Part shown: piece by piece, positions 1 through 8,904 of the stretch | Layout of the letters: each line of letters starts with the position of its first letter | How positions within the stretch are numbered: position 1 is the stretch's first letter | The notes under the pieces: generated by a model | The model's database searches: none | Told to the model about the DNA's origin: nothing | What the model saw: only the letters and a program-made list of their open reading frames with translations | Made by a program: the position numbers and the translations under genes | Origin: Shewanella kaireitica | GTDB lineage: Bacteria > Pseudomonadota > Gammaproteobacteria > Enterobacterales > Shewanellaceae | Length of the DNA: 48,098 nt | Reading direction: 5' to 3' | NCBI RefSeq assembly: GCF_023284045.1 | Contig: NZ_JAKIKQ010000027.1 | Coordinates: forward strand, 1 to 48,098

Positions 1-228
1 ACTTCTGCTTTGCATTGGCTTAAAAGGGAATAACCATTTCTTTACCAATGCGCTTTGAATTGAAAAGGCTGAGGGGCTCTGAACTGGTCAAATACTTAAT
101 GCAATTGGTATCACTCAAATAGTTGGTTTATATGTTAATATCAAATCAAGTTGCTGAGTGGCCACTCTCGCTTATCTTCAACAGCCTTGGCGGCTATTCT
201 CACCATTAATGTAGCTGGAGTCGTTTTA

Positions 229-906
229 ATGCGTCGATGTCCATTATGTTTTAGTGACAACAATCAGATATTTTTTGAGAATAAAAAACGCTGCTTATAT
301 CACTGTCACCACTGTGAACTAGTGTTTGCAGACGCAAATTCACATCTGCCACACACAGCAGAACTGCAAAAGTATCGCTCTGCCAACAATAAGCAAAAAT
401 CGCTGTCTCAATTTCTATTCGATTTAGTATTGCAATGTGAAACCACAGACCACCCTCTGCTTGGCCTCAATTTTGGTCGAACCCTTAACCCCAAAAGTTT
501 ACGAAGAGTGACTGAACGCGGCCACCAAATAAACCAATACGATCCCAGCCTTGCCCCATGGACTAAGCAGTTAAAGCTGCAATACGATTTCATCTGTTGT
601 TATCGCGTATTTGAGCATTTTAAGTTCCCGCGCAAAGAGTGGGCCTTACTATGTGAGCTAGTTAAGCCTGGTGGTTGGATTGCGATTAACACACCATTAC
701 TCACCGATTTAGCCGGGTTTGATAAATGGCATTCTAAAAACAACCTCACCCACGTAAGCTTTTACCAGCAGCAAAGTTTCAAATATCTGGCTGAAAACGT
801 CGGTTTTAAGCTATTATTTGCAGCAAACGATCTCATTCTGGTGCAAAAACCATCAGGATCTGGTATAACACGCGACCAAACTTCAATTGTTGATAGAGAC
901 AACTAG
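229..906 (+). CDS. Zinc-ribbon class I SAM-dependent methyltransferase
   Basis: A 225-residue protein. The first ~35 residues carry CPLC and CHHC cysteine/histidine pairs (a small zinc ribbon), followed by a truncated Rossmann-type methyltransferase with the late-domain pattern YDFICCYRVFEHF and LVKPGGWIAINTP near residues 115-155. A longer frame begins at a TTG at 151, but I chose the ATG at 229 because it has a GGAG about 8 bases upstream and starts directly at the zinc ribbon. The classical glycine-rich SAM loop is weak (LGLNFGRT), so the cofactor site may be degenerate. The substrate is unknown. It stands alone, 45 bases before yihI. Confidence 0.75.
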   Translation: MRRCPLCFSDNNQIFFENKKRCLYHCHHCELVFADANSHLPHTAELQKYRSANNKQKSLSQFLFDLVLQCETTDHPLLGLNFGRTLNPKSLRRVTERGHQINQYDPSLAPWTKQLKLQYDFICCYRVFEHFKFPRKEWALLCELVKPGGWIAINTPLLTDLAGFDKWHSKNNLTHVSFYQQQSFKYLAENVGFKLLFAANDLILVQKPSGSGITRDQTSIVDRDN

Positions 907-951
907 TTCTGTCAGCAGCAGAGTCATTTAAGTTATCGAGATAAGCGAATC

Positions 952-1482
952 ATGTCCCGTAGTAAGAAAACGCGTAAGAGCAACGAAAATGCTCCAAAAT
1001 TAGCTCCAAGAACCAAGAAACACGAACGAGTTCTTGCGGGTAAAAAACAGGTTGCTGGCAATAAAGCGGGAAGCCGTCACAACGCTTCGATGATTGAAAA
1101 CCAAGCCAATGGTGGCAGCGCCAAAAACAGCGACCCTCGTCATGGCAGCAAGAAACCCGTTCAGCTCAATATTGTTAAAGAGAAAAAGGTTGAGAGTAAG
1201 CCTAAAGGGCCAAAACTAACTGATGAACAGAAGTTATTAAAGCTCGAGGAAGATCCAAGACTCAATAGCCTGCTAGATATGCTTGAAGAGGGTAAGAGCC
1301 TTAACCAAGATGACCAGAAGTGGTTAGATAAGCAATTAACTCAAATTGAAACTCTGTTAGATAAGCTCGGCTTATCTGATGAAGAGGAGCAACCTAAAGC
1401 GAAGAAAGCAGTCACTGATGACGACCTATTCGACAAGTTTGAATCTGGTGCCGATCTGCTAAAAGATTACCAGAACGACTAG
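952..1482 (+). CDS. yihI: YihI, GTPase-activating protein for Der
   Basis: 176 residues. The N-terminal third is very basic and low-complexity (SRSKKTRKSNEN... KKHERVLAGKKQ), and the C-terminal part is acidic and helical with DPRLNSLLDMLEEG and LDKQLTQIETLLDKLGL. This is the YihI architecture. YihI stimulates GTP hydrolysis by the ribosome-assembly GTPase Der and so modulates 50S biogenesis in the cytoplasm. It is followed by its own terminator at 1504-1531. The assignment rests on overall pattern and the hemN neighbourhood typical of gammaproteobacteria. Confidence 0.88.
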   Translation: MSRSKKTRKSNENAPKLAPRTKKHERVLAGKKQVAGNKAGSRHNASMIENQANGGSAKNSDPRHGSKKPVQLNIVKEKKVESKPKGPKLTDEQKLLKLEEDPRLNSLLDMLEEGKSLNQDDQKWLDKQLTQIETLLDKLGLSDEEEQPKAKKAVTDDDLFDKFESGADLLKDYQND

Positions 1483-1503
1483 CTCTCAACATACTGACAC
1501 TTA

Positions 1504-1531
1504 ATGGCATCTTTATTGATGCCATATTTTT
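1504..1531 (+). terminator. Rho-independent terminator after yihI
   Basis: Perfect 8-bp stem ATGGCATC / GATGCCAT with a 6-nt loop (1504-1525), followed by ATTTTTAT. It separates yihI from the DUF2489 gene. Confidence 0.75.
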
Positions 1532-1581
1532 ATCTGCTATCCAATTAATTAGAAAACTTTTTAACTGTAACAGGACCTAGC

Positions 1582-2049
1582 ATGACCACAGCGCTTATTG
1601 TTATTGGCTTTTTTATTCTCGTTGCCCTCACAGCTTATGCTACCTCGCTACTGCTGCGCTTACGCAAGCAAAACCAAGCTAGGGCGAAGCAGCAACAACA
1701 GCAAGCTGAAGCCGCTAAAGCAAAGTCTGAAGAGTTATTAGACAGTATTCGCTACATAGCAGCAGCCATGCTAGAAGAGCGCTGCGAGCTTTCTGAAGGG
1801 GTAATGCGCATCGCCAAACTATTCAACTTGGTAGGTATGTCAGAACTTGTTAGCGAGAAGTACCCTGCTACTTTTAAGCATTTTGAAGTAATAAAAGAGC
1901 ATCCAATTAAAGAGCAGCGTAAAACGCTGTCAAAACAACAACGCATGAAGCTCGACTATACTCGCATGAAATCTGAAGCGGAACTCGAAGTTCAAATACT
2001 CGAAGAGGCTAAACAACTTAGCGAATTCGACGCAGCGTCACTGCACTAA
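1582..2049 (+). CDS. DUF2489 family single-pass membrane protein
   Basis: 155 residues. One N-terminal membrane helix (about residues 4-26) is followed by a Gln/Ala-rich coiled coil (RLRKQNQARAKQQQQQ, residues 27-50). A soluble domain with AAAMLEERCELSEGVMRIAKLF and a highly charged C-terminal tail completes it. The layout matches the DUF2489 proteins often found between yihI and hemN. No function is established for the family. The topology suggests an inner-membrane anchor with the body in the cytoplasm. A possible GG-containing ribosome site (CAGGACCTAGC) precedes the ATG. Confidence 0.75.
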   Translation: MTTALIVIGFFILVALTAYATSLLLRLRKQNQARAKQQQQQAEAAKAKSEELLDSIRYIAAAMLEERCELSEGVMRIAKLFNLVGMSELVSEKYPATFKHFEVIKEHPIKEQRKTLSKQQRMKLDYTRMKSEAELEVQILEEAKQLSEFDAASLH

Positions 2050-2313
2050 TCAGCATCAACAACTATGGTTAAAGCTTGTACTATCTCTCTATCTAGATTC
2101 TACCCAGATCGCACTTATAGAAGATTTTGATAATATAGGGTGAGTCTGTGCACAAAATCTACTTAACAGCGCAGACATAGAGCTTAAATTCAGCGATATT
2201 CTGTTGCTCTTTGTTACCCACATTCCAAATTTACAACATGGATCAAGGTTATTGCACTAATTACGATGCATACTTCACATGTTGCTAAATTACTAAACGT
2301 CGGAGGACATGCC

Positions 2314-3690
2314 TTGAAGCAGCCCACACAAATTAGCTGGGATCAGTCAATGATCGAAAAGTACAATTATAGCGGACCGCGTTATACCTCTTACCCGACG
2401 GCGCTAGAGTTCGAAGATTCGTTTACCGAAGATCAATTGCTGACCTCTATCAAAAATAGCAAAAGTGATAAGCTTTCTCTTTATATTCATATCCCATTTT
2501 GCGCAAAGCTTTGTTACTACTGTGGCTGTAATAAGGTCATCACACGCCACCAACATAAAGCTGATCAGTACATTGAATACCTAGCTGCTGAAATTGTTAA
2601 GCGTGCGCCGTTATTCAAAGACTACTTAGTCACTCAAATTCACTGGGGCGGCGGTACACCAACATTCTTGACTCCAGATCAGATATTAAAACTGTCTGCA
2701 TTGGTAAAAGCTAACTTTAACGTAGCAGAAGTCGGCGAATACTCAATTGAAGTCGACCCACGTGAAATTGAACTGTCTATGCTAGACACCCTAAAAGAAG
2801 CGGGCTTCAACCGTATCTCTATCGGTGTACAAGATTTCAATAAGAAAGTACAAATTGCGGTTAACCGTGAACAAGATGAACAGTTCATTTTTGACCTGAT
2901 GGCACGCGCTAAAGAGCTAGGCTTTGTTTCTACTAACATCGACCTTATCTACGGCTTGCCACACCAGACTCCGGAGACCTTTGCTGAAACGATGCAACGC
3001 GTACTCGATCTCGATCCAGACCGTTTGTCTGTCTTTAACTACGCTCACCTGCCATCGCGTTTTGCAGCGCAGCGTAAGATTAAAGATGAAGATTTAGCAT
3101 CTCCACAGCAAAAGCTAGATATGTTGCATCAAACAATCGAAACCTTAACGGGGGCCGGTTACCAATATATTGGTATGGATCATTTTGCTAAACCTGATGA
3201 TGAACTATCAATTCTTCAAAACGAAGGTCGCTTGCACCGTAACTTCCAAGGCTACACCACTCAAGAAGAGTGTGATCTACTTGGTTTAGGTGTTTCTTCA
3301 ATTAGCCAGATTGGCGATTGTTACGCACAAAACCAGAAAGATGTTCGCCCTTACTTCGAGTCTATCGATGCTAACGGTCATGCACTTTGGAAAGGTTGTG
3401 GCTTAAACCGTGACGATGAAATTCGTCGCGTCGTGATTAAGCAGCTTATCTGTCACTTCGACCTAGATATGGCACAAATTGAAGAGAAGCTGAATATCAA
3501 TTTCGAAGAGTACTTTGTAGAAGACTTAAAGCTACTGCAAACATTCATCGACGATAAGCTAGTCGACATCACAGATAGAAAGATCACCATCAGCCCAACT
3601 GGCCGCTTGTTGATCCGTAACATCTGTATCTGTTTTGATGTTTACTACCGTGAGAAAGCAAGACAACAGCAGTTCTCACGCGTTATCTAG
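2314..3690 (+). CDS. hemN: HemN, oxygen-independent coproporphyrinogen III dehydrogenase
   Basis: Radical-SAM enzyme that oxidatively decarboxylates coproporphyrinogen III to protoporphyrinogen IX for haem synthesis without oxygen. The cluster motif CAKLCYYCGC gives Cys63, Cys67 and Cys70 in the numbering used here, almost exactly the E. coli spacing from the start. HWGGGTPTFL and the YNYSGPRYTSYPTALEF signature near the N-terminus are also diagnostic. I chose the TTG at 2314 because GGAGG lies 7 bases upstream and the product is then 458 residues, the usual length. An ATG at 2266 would add 16 residues with no family support. Transcription ends at the hairpin at 3723-3748. Confidence 0.95.
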   Translation: MKQPTQISWDQSMIEKYNYSGPRYTSYPTALEFEDSFTEDQLLTSIKNSKSDKLSLYIHIPFCAKLCYYCGCNKVITRHQHKADQYIEYLAAEIVKRAPLFKDYLVTQIHWGGGTPTFLTPDQILKLSALVKANFNVAEVGEYSIEVDPREIELSMLDTLKEAGFNRISIGVQDFNKKVQIAVNREQDEQFIFDLMARAKELGFVSTNIDLIYGLPHQTPETFAETMQRVLDLDPDRLSVFNYAHLPSRFAAQRKIKDEDLASPQQKLDMLHQTIETLTGAGYQYIGMDHFAKPDDELSILQNEGRLHRNFQGYTTQEECDLLGLGVSSISQIGDCYAQNQKDVRPYFESIDANGHALWKGCGLNRDDEIRRVVIKQLICHFDLDMAQIEEKLNINFEEYFVEDLKLLQTFIDDKLVDITDRKITISPTGRLLIRNICICFDVYYREKARQQQFSRVI

Positions 3691-3722
3691 TCTAATACTG
3701 ATTAGGCATTAGATAACCTCAT

Positions 3723-3748
3723 AAAAACCGGCTATGGCCGGTTTTTTT
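3723..3748 (+). terminator. Rho-independent terminator after hemN
   Basis: AAAAACCGGC / GCCGGTTTTT stem with loop TATG and a run of seven T. Strong classical terminator, with A-run upstream so it could also act on minus-strand transcripts. Confidence 0.88.
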
Positions 3749-3884
3749 GTATCTGTTGCACAACCGCTTACCAAGTCAGCTCCACTCAACTGACTTAACA
3801 TTTGGTATAACTTTCCTGCGTGACCTTTAACAACACAATAGGCATAATCGAACTTACAACAATAACAAAAATCACGGATATATC

Positions 3885-5681
3885 ATGTATAAATACCTGC
3901 TGCCCTCGGTGTTAATCATCGGCTTAAGCGCCTGTCAAACCGCCGCAACCTCGTCTGTTACCGAATCTAACGTTGCGACGGCGCCAACAGAATCACAGAT
4001 AAATGCACAACTGCAACAAGCTATCGATACCTCTTGGCAGATCTCTTTAGATGAAAGCCCAAGCCTTGCGTACTCTTTGGGTGATCAATCTGCGGCGGGA
4101 AAATTACAAAACTTATCACCAGAGGCGCTAGCATCACTCAATCAACGTCGCATTGAATTACTCGGCCAGATAAAAGCACTAAACCGAGCAGAGTTAAGTG
4201 CTGACGACGTTATTAATGCTAAAATCCTGCAGGACCAAGTACAGAATAGTGTTGACCAATATCGCTATAAAGATCACTACATCCCTCTGTCTGCAGAAAG
4301 CGGCTTTCATGCCTATGTAGCGTCAATCTCTAAAGGGCGATTTGCAAAAGTTGAAGACTATCAAAACTACATCAACCAACTTAAAGCGCTACCGACTTAC
4401 TTTGCTCAGCAAACTTATTGGTTAAAGCAGGGGTTAGCAGCAGGTATCACACCAGCAAAAGTCACCCTTAATGGATTTGAAACTAGCATTAGCGCTTTCA
4501 TCGTGCCAGCTGAAGAGAGTGGTTATTTCGCCCCTTTTACTGAGTATCCAGAGTATTTCACTGCCGCAGAAAAAGCAGCGCTCACCGAGCAAGGCTTAGC
4601 CTTGGTTGCAAATACCGTGCTACCAGAATATCAAGCGTTTTACGACTTCATGGTCAATGAGTATATTCCCAATGCCCGTACTGACATCGCCGCTTCAAAG
4701 CTGCCCGACGGTGAAGCATTCTACGAAAATAGAGTGCGTTACTACACCACCTTAGATATGACTTCTGATGAAGTGCACCAACTAGGCTTAAGCGAAGTTA
4801 AACGTATTCGTGCCGAGATGCAGCAGATTATCGATGAGTTAGAATTTGAAGGTAACTTTGCTGAGTTCCTCCACTTTCTCAGAACCGATCCACAGTTTTA
4901 CCCTAAAACAGCTGAGGAGCTACTCAAAGAAGCTGCCTACATCGCTAAGAAAGCCGATGCCATGCTACCTAAGTACTTTGGTAAACTGCCACGCCAACCT
5001 TACGGTATAGCTCCTGTGCCTGCGGAAATAGCACCTAAGTATACAACCGGCAGGTATTCCGGCTCTAATCGAGATGATGAAGCTGGTTACTACTGGGTCA
5101 ATACCTATGCACTCGATAAACGTCCACAGTATGAGATGGAAGCCCTAACATTGCACGAAGCGGTGCCCGGTCATCATCTACAGATAGCATTAAATCGTGA
5201 GCTAACCGATCTACCTGATTTTAGACGCTATAGCTATATATCAGCATTTGGCGAAGGTTGGGGGCTTTACTCTGAGTACCTTGGGTTAGAAGCGGGTTTT
5301 TACCAAGATCCATACAGTAACTTTGGCCGCCTAACCTATGAGATGTGGCGCGCAGCGCGTTTAGTTGTTGATACAGGCATGCATGCCAAAGGTTGGAGCC
5401 GTCAACAAGCAATGGACTTTATGGCGAGCAATACCGCCCTATCGCTGCACAATGTTACCACCGAAATTGATAGATATATCTCTTGGCCTGGACAGGCTCT
5501 GTCTTACAAAATTGGTGAGTTGACCATTAAACGTTTGCGCGCTCAAGCCGAACAAGCGCTAGGCGAAAATTTCGATATTCGAGCTTTTCACGATGCAGTA
5601 TTAGCCAATGGTTCAGTGCCGATGTCGATTCTTGAGCAACAAATTAACGACTTCATCAAACAACAGCAAGCCGCACTATAA
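3885..5681 (+). CDS. DUF885 family lipoprotein, putative zinc metallopeptidase
   Basis: 598 residues. The N-terminus is a lipoprotein signal, with hydrophobic helix and lipobox LSAC (lipidated Cys17). The body is a long helical DUF885 domain, and about residue 424 carries LHEAVPGHHLQ, the HExxPGHH metal-binding variant typical of this family. A later FGEGWGLYSEYLG probably supplies the third ligand glutamate. Family members are regarded as envelope peptidases/carboxypeptidases, but the substrate here is unknown. It is monocistronic, flanked by terminators at 3723-3748 and 5699-5724. Confidence 0.85.
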   Translation: MYKYLLPSVLIIGLSACQTAATSSVTESNVATAPTESQINAQLQQAIDTSWQISLDESPSLAYSLGDQSAAGKLQNLSPEALASLNQRRIELLGQIKALNRAELSADDVINAKILQDQVQNSVDQYRYKDHYIPLSAESGFHAYVASISKGRFAKVEDYQNYINQLKALPTYFAQQTYWLKQGLAAGITPAKVTLNGFETSISAFIVPAEESGYFAPFTEYPEYFTAAEKAALTEQGLALVANTVLPEYQAFYDFMVNEYIPNARTDIAASKLPDGEAFYENRVRYYTTLDMTSDEVHQLGLSEVKRIRAEMQQIIDELEFEGNFAEFLHFLRTDPQFYPKTAEELLKEAAYIAKKADAMLPKYFGKLPRQPYGIAPVPAEIAPKYTTGRYSGSNRDDEAGYYWVNTYALDKRPQYEMEALTLHEAVPGHHLQIALNRELTDLPDFRRYSYISAFGEGWGLYSEYLGLEAGFYQDPYSNFGRLTYEMWRAARLVVDTGMHAKGWSRQQAMDFMASNTALSLHNVTTEIDRYISWPGQALSYKIGELTIKRLRAQAEQALGENFDIRAFHDAVLANGSVPMSILEQQINDFIKQQQAAL

Positions 5682-5698
5682 TAACAATCAGTATATAG

Positions 5699-5724
5699 AT
5701 GGCCGCAACAAGCGGCCATTTTAT
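5699..5724 (+). terminator. Rho-independent terminator after the DUF885 gene
   Basis: Perfect 8-bp stem ATGGCCGC / GCGGCCAT with loop AACAA, followed by TTTTAT. Confidence 0.8.
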
Positions 5725-5777
5725 CCCCACAAGGAGTTTGCTACACTGCTGCTAACCTTATTCTTTAGATAATCATT

Positions 5778-6755
5778 ATGCCGAATGCCGCTGAGCCCGC
5801 TCCATCATTAAGCACTGCCATTTCCTTTTCATCAGAGCATCACCTTAATAGCCCAGAACAAACTGCATTTTGGCAGCAAGTGACTCAATCAAGTTTCAAA
5901 GCGAACGATGATGTCAGCCTCGCTTACGCCTGCATTATCAACCCAAATAGCATAGGTACAATTGTCCTAAGTAGCGGTCGCGTTGAGTCCTATTTGAAAT
6001 ATAAAGAGTTGATGTTTGATCTGTACCAGCAGGGGTACAGTTTATTTGCCATCGACCATCGTGGGCAGGGGCTTTCCAGCAGAACAACCACAGATCCACA
6101 TAAAGGACATATCGACAAGTTCCAGCGTTATGTCGACGACTTTGGTGATTTTATCGACAAAGTTGTTAAACCACAGCCTGAAGAAGATTACTTTCTAGTG
6201 GGACATTCTATGGGAGGCGCAATTGGCACTTTATACATAGCACAGCATTCAGGAGTGTTTAAAGCCGCGGCTTTTTCGGCACCTATGTATGGCATTAAAC
6301 TACCTTTACCTAAACGCTTTATTCGTTGGTTAGCAGCACGACTCGATAACCACAACAAACAGCAACCAAATTATGTGCTGGGTGGTAAAGGTTACCATGC
6401 CGATGAGTTCGACAAGAACGATCTTACCAACAGTAAATTACGTTACCAAGATTATCGCAAACTCTATGAGCAAGAGCCCAAGTTACAACTTGGTTCGCCG
6501 ACTAACCATTGGTTGGTTGAGTCAATCAACGCCGGCGATGATGCCATTAAAGCCGCACAGAAGATCGATATCCCCTTGCTAATCTTGCAAGCTGAAGAAG
6601 ACACCATTGTCAGTAATGCAGCTCAGAAACAAGCGGCTATCGGCCAATGTAAGCTGCTCAAAATTCCCTATGCTCGCCATGAAATCTTTATGGAGCGCGA
6701 TAATGCCAGAAACCTCGCCCTTAGCGCGCTGCTGGCATTTCTACAGCAAGCTTAG
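5778..6755 (+). CDS. pldB: PldB-like lysophospholipase / monoacylglycerol lipase (alpha/beta hydrolase)
   Basis: 325 residues with the alpha/beta hydrolase order: DHRGQGLSSR after strand 4, nucleophile elbow GHSMGG near residues 142-147, acid region LILQAEEDTIVSN, and final histidine in YARHEIFMERD. The ARHEIFMERD ending is characteristic of PldB (lysophospholipase L2), which hydrolyses lysophospholipids at the inner membrane. No signal peptide is visible. It converges on flhA, with a long hairpin at 6775-6801 between them, which marks the left edge of the flagellar cluster. Confidence 0.85.
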   Translation: MPNAAEPAPSLSTAISFSSEHHLNSPEQTAFWQQVTQSSFKANDDVSLAYACIINPNSIGTIVLSSGRVESYLKYKELMFDLYQQGYSLFAIDHRGQGLSSRTTTDPHKGHIDKFQRYVDDFGDFIDKVVKPQPEEDYFLVGHSMGGAIGTLYIAQHSGVFKAAAFSAPMYGIKLPLPKRFIRWLAARLDNHNKQQPNYVLGGKGYHADEFDKNDLTNSKLRYQDYRKLYEQEPKLQLGSPTNHWLVESINAGDDAIKAAQKIDIPLLILQAEEDTIVSNAAQKQAAIGQCKLLKIPYARHEIFMERDNARNLALSALLAFLQQA

Positions 6756-6774
6756 CCTACACTCATACTCAGCA

Positions 6775-6801
6775 GCTATTTGACCTAATGGGTCAAATAG
6801 C
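6775..6801. terminator. Hairpin between convergent pldB and flhA
   Basis: Perfect 11-bp inverted repeat GCTATTTGACC / GGTCAAATAGC with 5-nt loop, lying between two converging genes. There is no long T-run on either strand, so its terminator role is inferred from position. Confidence 0.55.
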
Positions 6802-6807
6802 AGTGCA

Positions 6808-8889
6808 TTATCCTAACTGCCCCGCCACCATTAGCTCCCGAGTTTCGGGGATCTCATTGTAAGACAACACATGTAGGCCACGGGCAAATGCCAATGCATA
6901 ACGGGCAAGAATGGGTCTTAACTGCGGAGAGACGAGCAACAATGGACTATGGCCATGCTCTTTGGCTTGCGCCAGTAGTTGTGGCATTCTTTGTTGTAAT
7001 TGCGCCAGTAATTGCGGATCTACAGGAAAACTATCCAGTGCAACTTTACCTTGTTGCTGTGCTTGATTGAGTGCCGAGATCAGAGTCTGCTCCAGCTCCG
7101 GCGCTAATGTCATCACATTCAATTTTGGATCCGCCCCAACAATTGAGTGCAAAATGGTATTTCTCAATGCACAGCGCACATCTGCCGCCAGCAATACTGG
7201 ATCTTTACTATTCTCGCTGCAATCAAGCAAGGTAGTGGCAATGGTGCGAATATCTTTCAAAGAGACCTGCTCTTTCAACAGCAACCTAAATACTTTGAGC
7301 TGTAAAATAGGAGGTAGTGCAGTATTAAGCGACTCTGCAAGCTTAGGTGACTGTTTCGCTAGGCGATCGCTCAATGCCAGAACGTCATCATGCTGCAACA
7401 TATCAGGTAACGACTCTCGGATCAGTTTACTCACATGGGTTGCAATAACAGTGGCGTTATCCACCACCGAATATCCGAGGTTAAGCGCGTTCGCTTTAGC
7501 TTCCTGCTCAATCCAGATTGCGTCCATTTGATAGGCAGGCTCTTTGGTAATGACGCCATCGATATCCCCAAAAACAGGGCCACTTTTAATCGCCATCAAA
7601 CGTTCAGGGTCGAGTTCAGCAGACACTACGGGATTACCCATTAAACTGATTTGATAGGCATTCGGTGCTAACGATAAATTATCCCTAACTCTGACTTCTG
7701 CCAGGAGAAAACCTGCCTGTTCAGACAGCGTTCTGCGGATCCCGGTTAAGCGTTTTTGCAGCTCAGCTCCTTTGCTGCGCTCAACTAAATGTACCAAACG
7801 GTAACCTAATCGCACCTCGATAAGATCGGTAAAAGGAAGTGCATCCCAACTTGGCGCTGACGGCTCACTCAGGTTACTCTCAATTTGCGCTTCAACCTTG
7901 GATTCTGCAATCACAGGACTGCGCTGACTCTGTTTCCAGGCAGAAAAACCAAGTAAAGCAGCAAAGGCTAGAAAAACAAAAGTGGGCATTCCAGGTACTA
8001 AGCCTAAAATCAGCATCACGATGGCGGCCGTAGCTAATGTTTTGGGGTTCGCCAGAAGTTGTTGTCGCAACTGCTCAGGCATCTCTTCAGCGTCCGAGAC
8101 ACGAGTAACAATGATCGCCGCGGCTGTCGCTAATAACAGTGATGGGATCTGTGCGACTAAGCCATCACCAATAGTTAGTAAGGCAAAGGTTTTAAAGGCT
8201 TCAGCTGCACTCAAGTCATGCATGAAGACACCAATAGCAAGACCACCGAGCATATTAATCGCTAAGATCAAGATCCCCGCAATCGCATCACCACGAACAA
8301 ACTTAGACGCGCCATCCATTGAGCCATAAAAGTCGGCTTCACGAGCAACCTCTTGTCGACGATCTCTGGCTTGTTCTTGGGTTAAAATCCCGGCATTAAG
8401 ATCGGCATCGATGGCCATCTGCTTACCAGGTAGTGCATCCAGTGTAAATCGAGCAGAGACTTCAGATATGCGCTCGCCACCCTTAGTGATCACCACGAAA
8501 TTGATGATCATTAAGATCAAAAAGATTACCGCACCAACAACATAGTTACCGCCAATCACCACCTCACCAAAGGCTTGGATCACTTTACCCGCAGCATCGC
8601 CACCTTGATGACCTTCAATCAATACCACACGGGTTGAGGCAACGTTCAAAGTTAAGCGTAGCAGTGTCGCCAATAACAGTACTGTCGGAAAGACCGAGAA
8701 CTCCAAAGGGCGACGAATCGATACACCGACGAGTAACACCATCACAGCCAATACAATGTTAAAAGTAAACAATATATCCAGCAGGAATGGCGGCAACGGT
8801 AATATCACCATCGCTAGAATGGTCAGAAGCATTATCGGAATGCCAATATAACTTGGACTGCCGGAAAAAGTGCGCGAGAACCAGTTCAT
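6808..8889 (-). CDS. flhA: FlhA, lateral flagellar export gate protein
   Basis: 693 residues, normal FlhA length. The N-terminal ~320 residues contain about eight membrane helices. The FHIPEP-family signature follows the cytoplasmic loop (RFTLDALPGKQMAIDADL, near residues 145-162), and the C-terminal half is the soluble export-substrate docking domain. It forms the nonameric gate of the flagellar type III export apparatus with FlhB and uses proton motive force. It is the last gene of the minus-strand fliM-N-P-Q-R-flhB-flhA run, 15 bases after flhB, with AAAGGA upstream of its ATG. Its context assigns it to the lateral, not the polar, system. Confidence 0.95.
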   Translation of the reverse strand: MNWFSRTFSGSPSYIGIPIMLLTILAMVILPLPPFLLDILFTFNIVLAVMVLLVGVSIRRPLEFSVFPTVLLLATLLRLTLNVASTRVVLIEGHQGGDAAGKVIQAFGEVVIGGNYVVGAVIFLILMIINFVVITKGGERISEVSARFTLDALPGKQMAIDADLNAGILTQEQARDRRQEVAREADFYGSMDGASKFVRGDAIAGILILAINMLGGLAIGVFMHDLSAAEAFKTFALLTIGDGLVAQIPSLLLATAAAIIVTRVSDAEEMPEQLRQQLLANPKTLATAAIVMLILGLVPGMPTFVFLAFAALLGFSAWKQSQRSPVIAESKVEAQIESNLSEPSAPSWDALPFTDLIEVRLGYRLVHLVERSKGAELQKRLTGIRRTLSEQAGFLLAEVRVRDNLSLAPNAYQISLMGNPVVSAELDPERLMAIKSGPVFGDIDGVITKEPAYQMDAIWIEQEAKANALNLGYSVVDNATVIATHVSKLIRESLPDMLQHDDVLALSDRLAKQSPKLAESLNTALPPILQLKVFRLLLKEQVSLKDIRTIATTLLDCSENSKDPVLLAADVRCALRNTILHSIVGADPKLNVMTLAPELEQTLISALNQAQQQGKVALDSFPVDPQLLAQLQQRMPQLLAQAKEHGHSPLLLVSPQLRPILARYALAFARGLHVLSYNEIPETRELMVAGQLG

Positions 8890-8904
8890 GAAATCAAATA
8901 TCCT

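Noticed and set aside
2050..2313. FNR-type site upstream of hemN
   Set aside because: TTGATAATATAG has only one half-site; the second half is missing.
7067..7531. 154-codon plus-strand frame opposite flhA
   Set aside because: Antisense shadow inside the conserved FlhA cytoplasmic domain.
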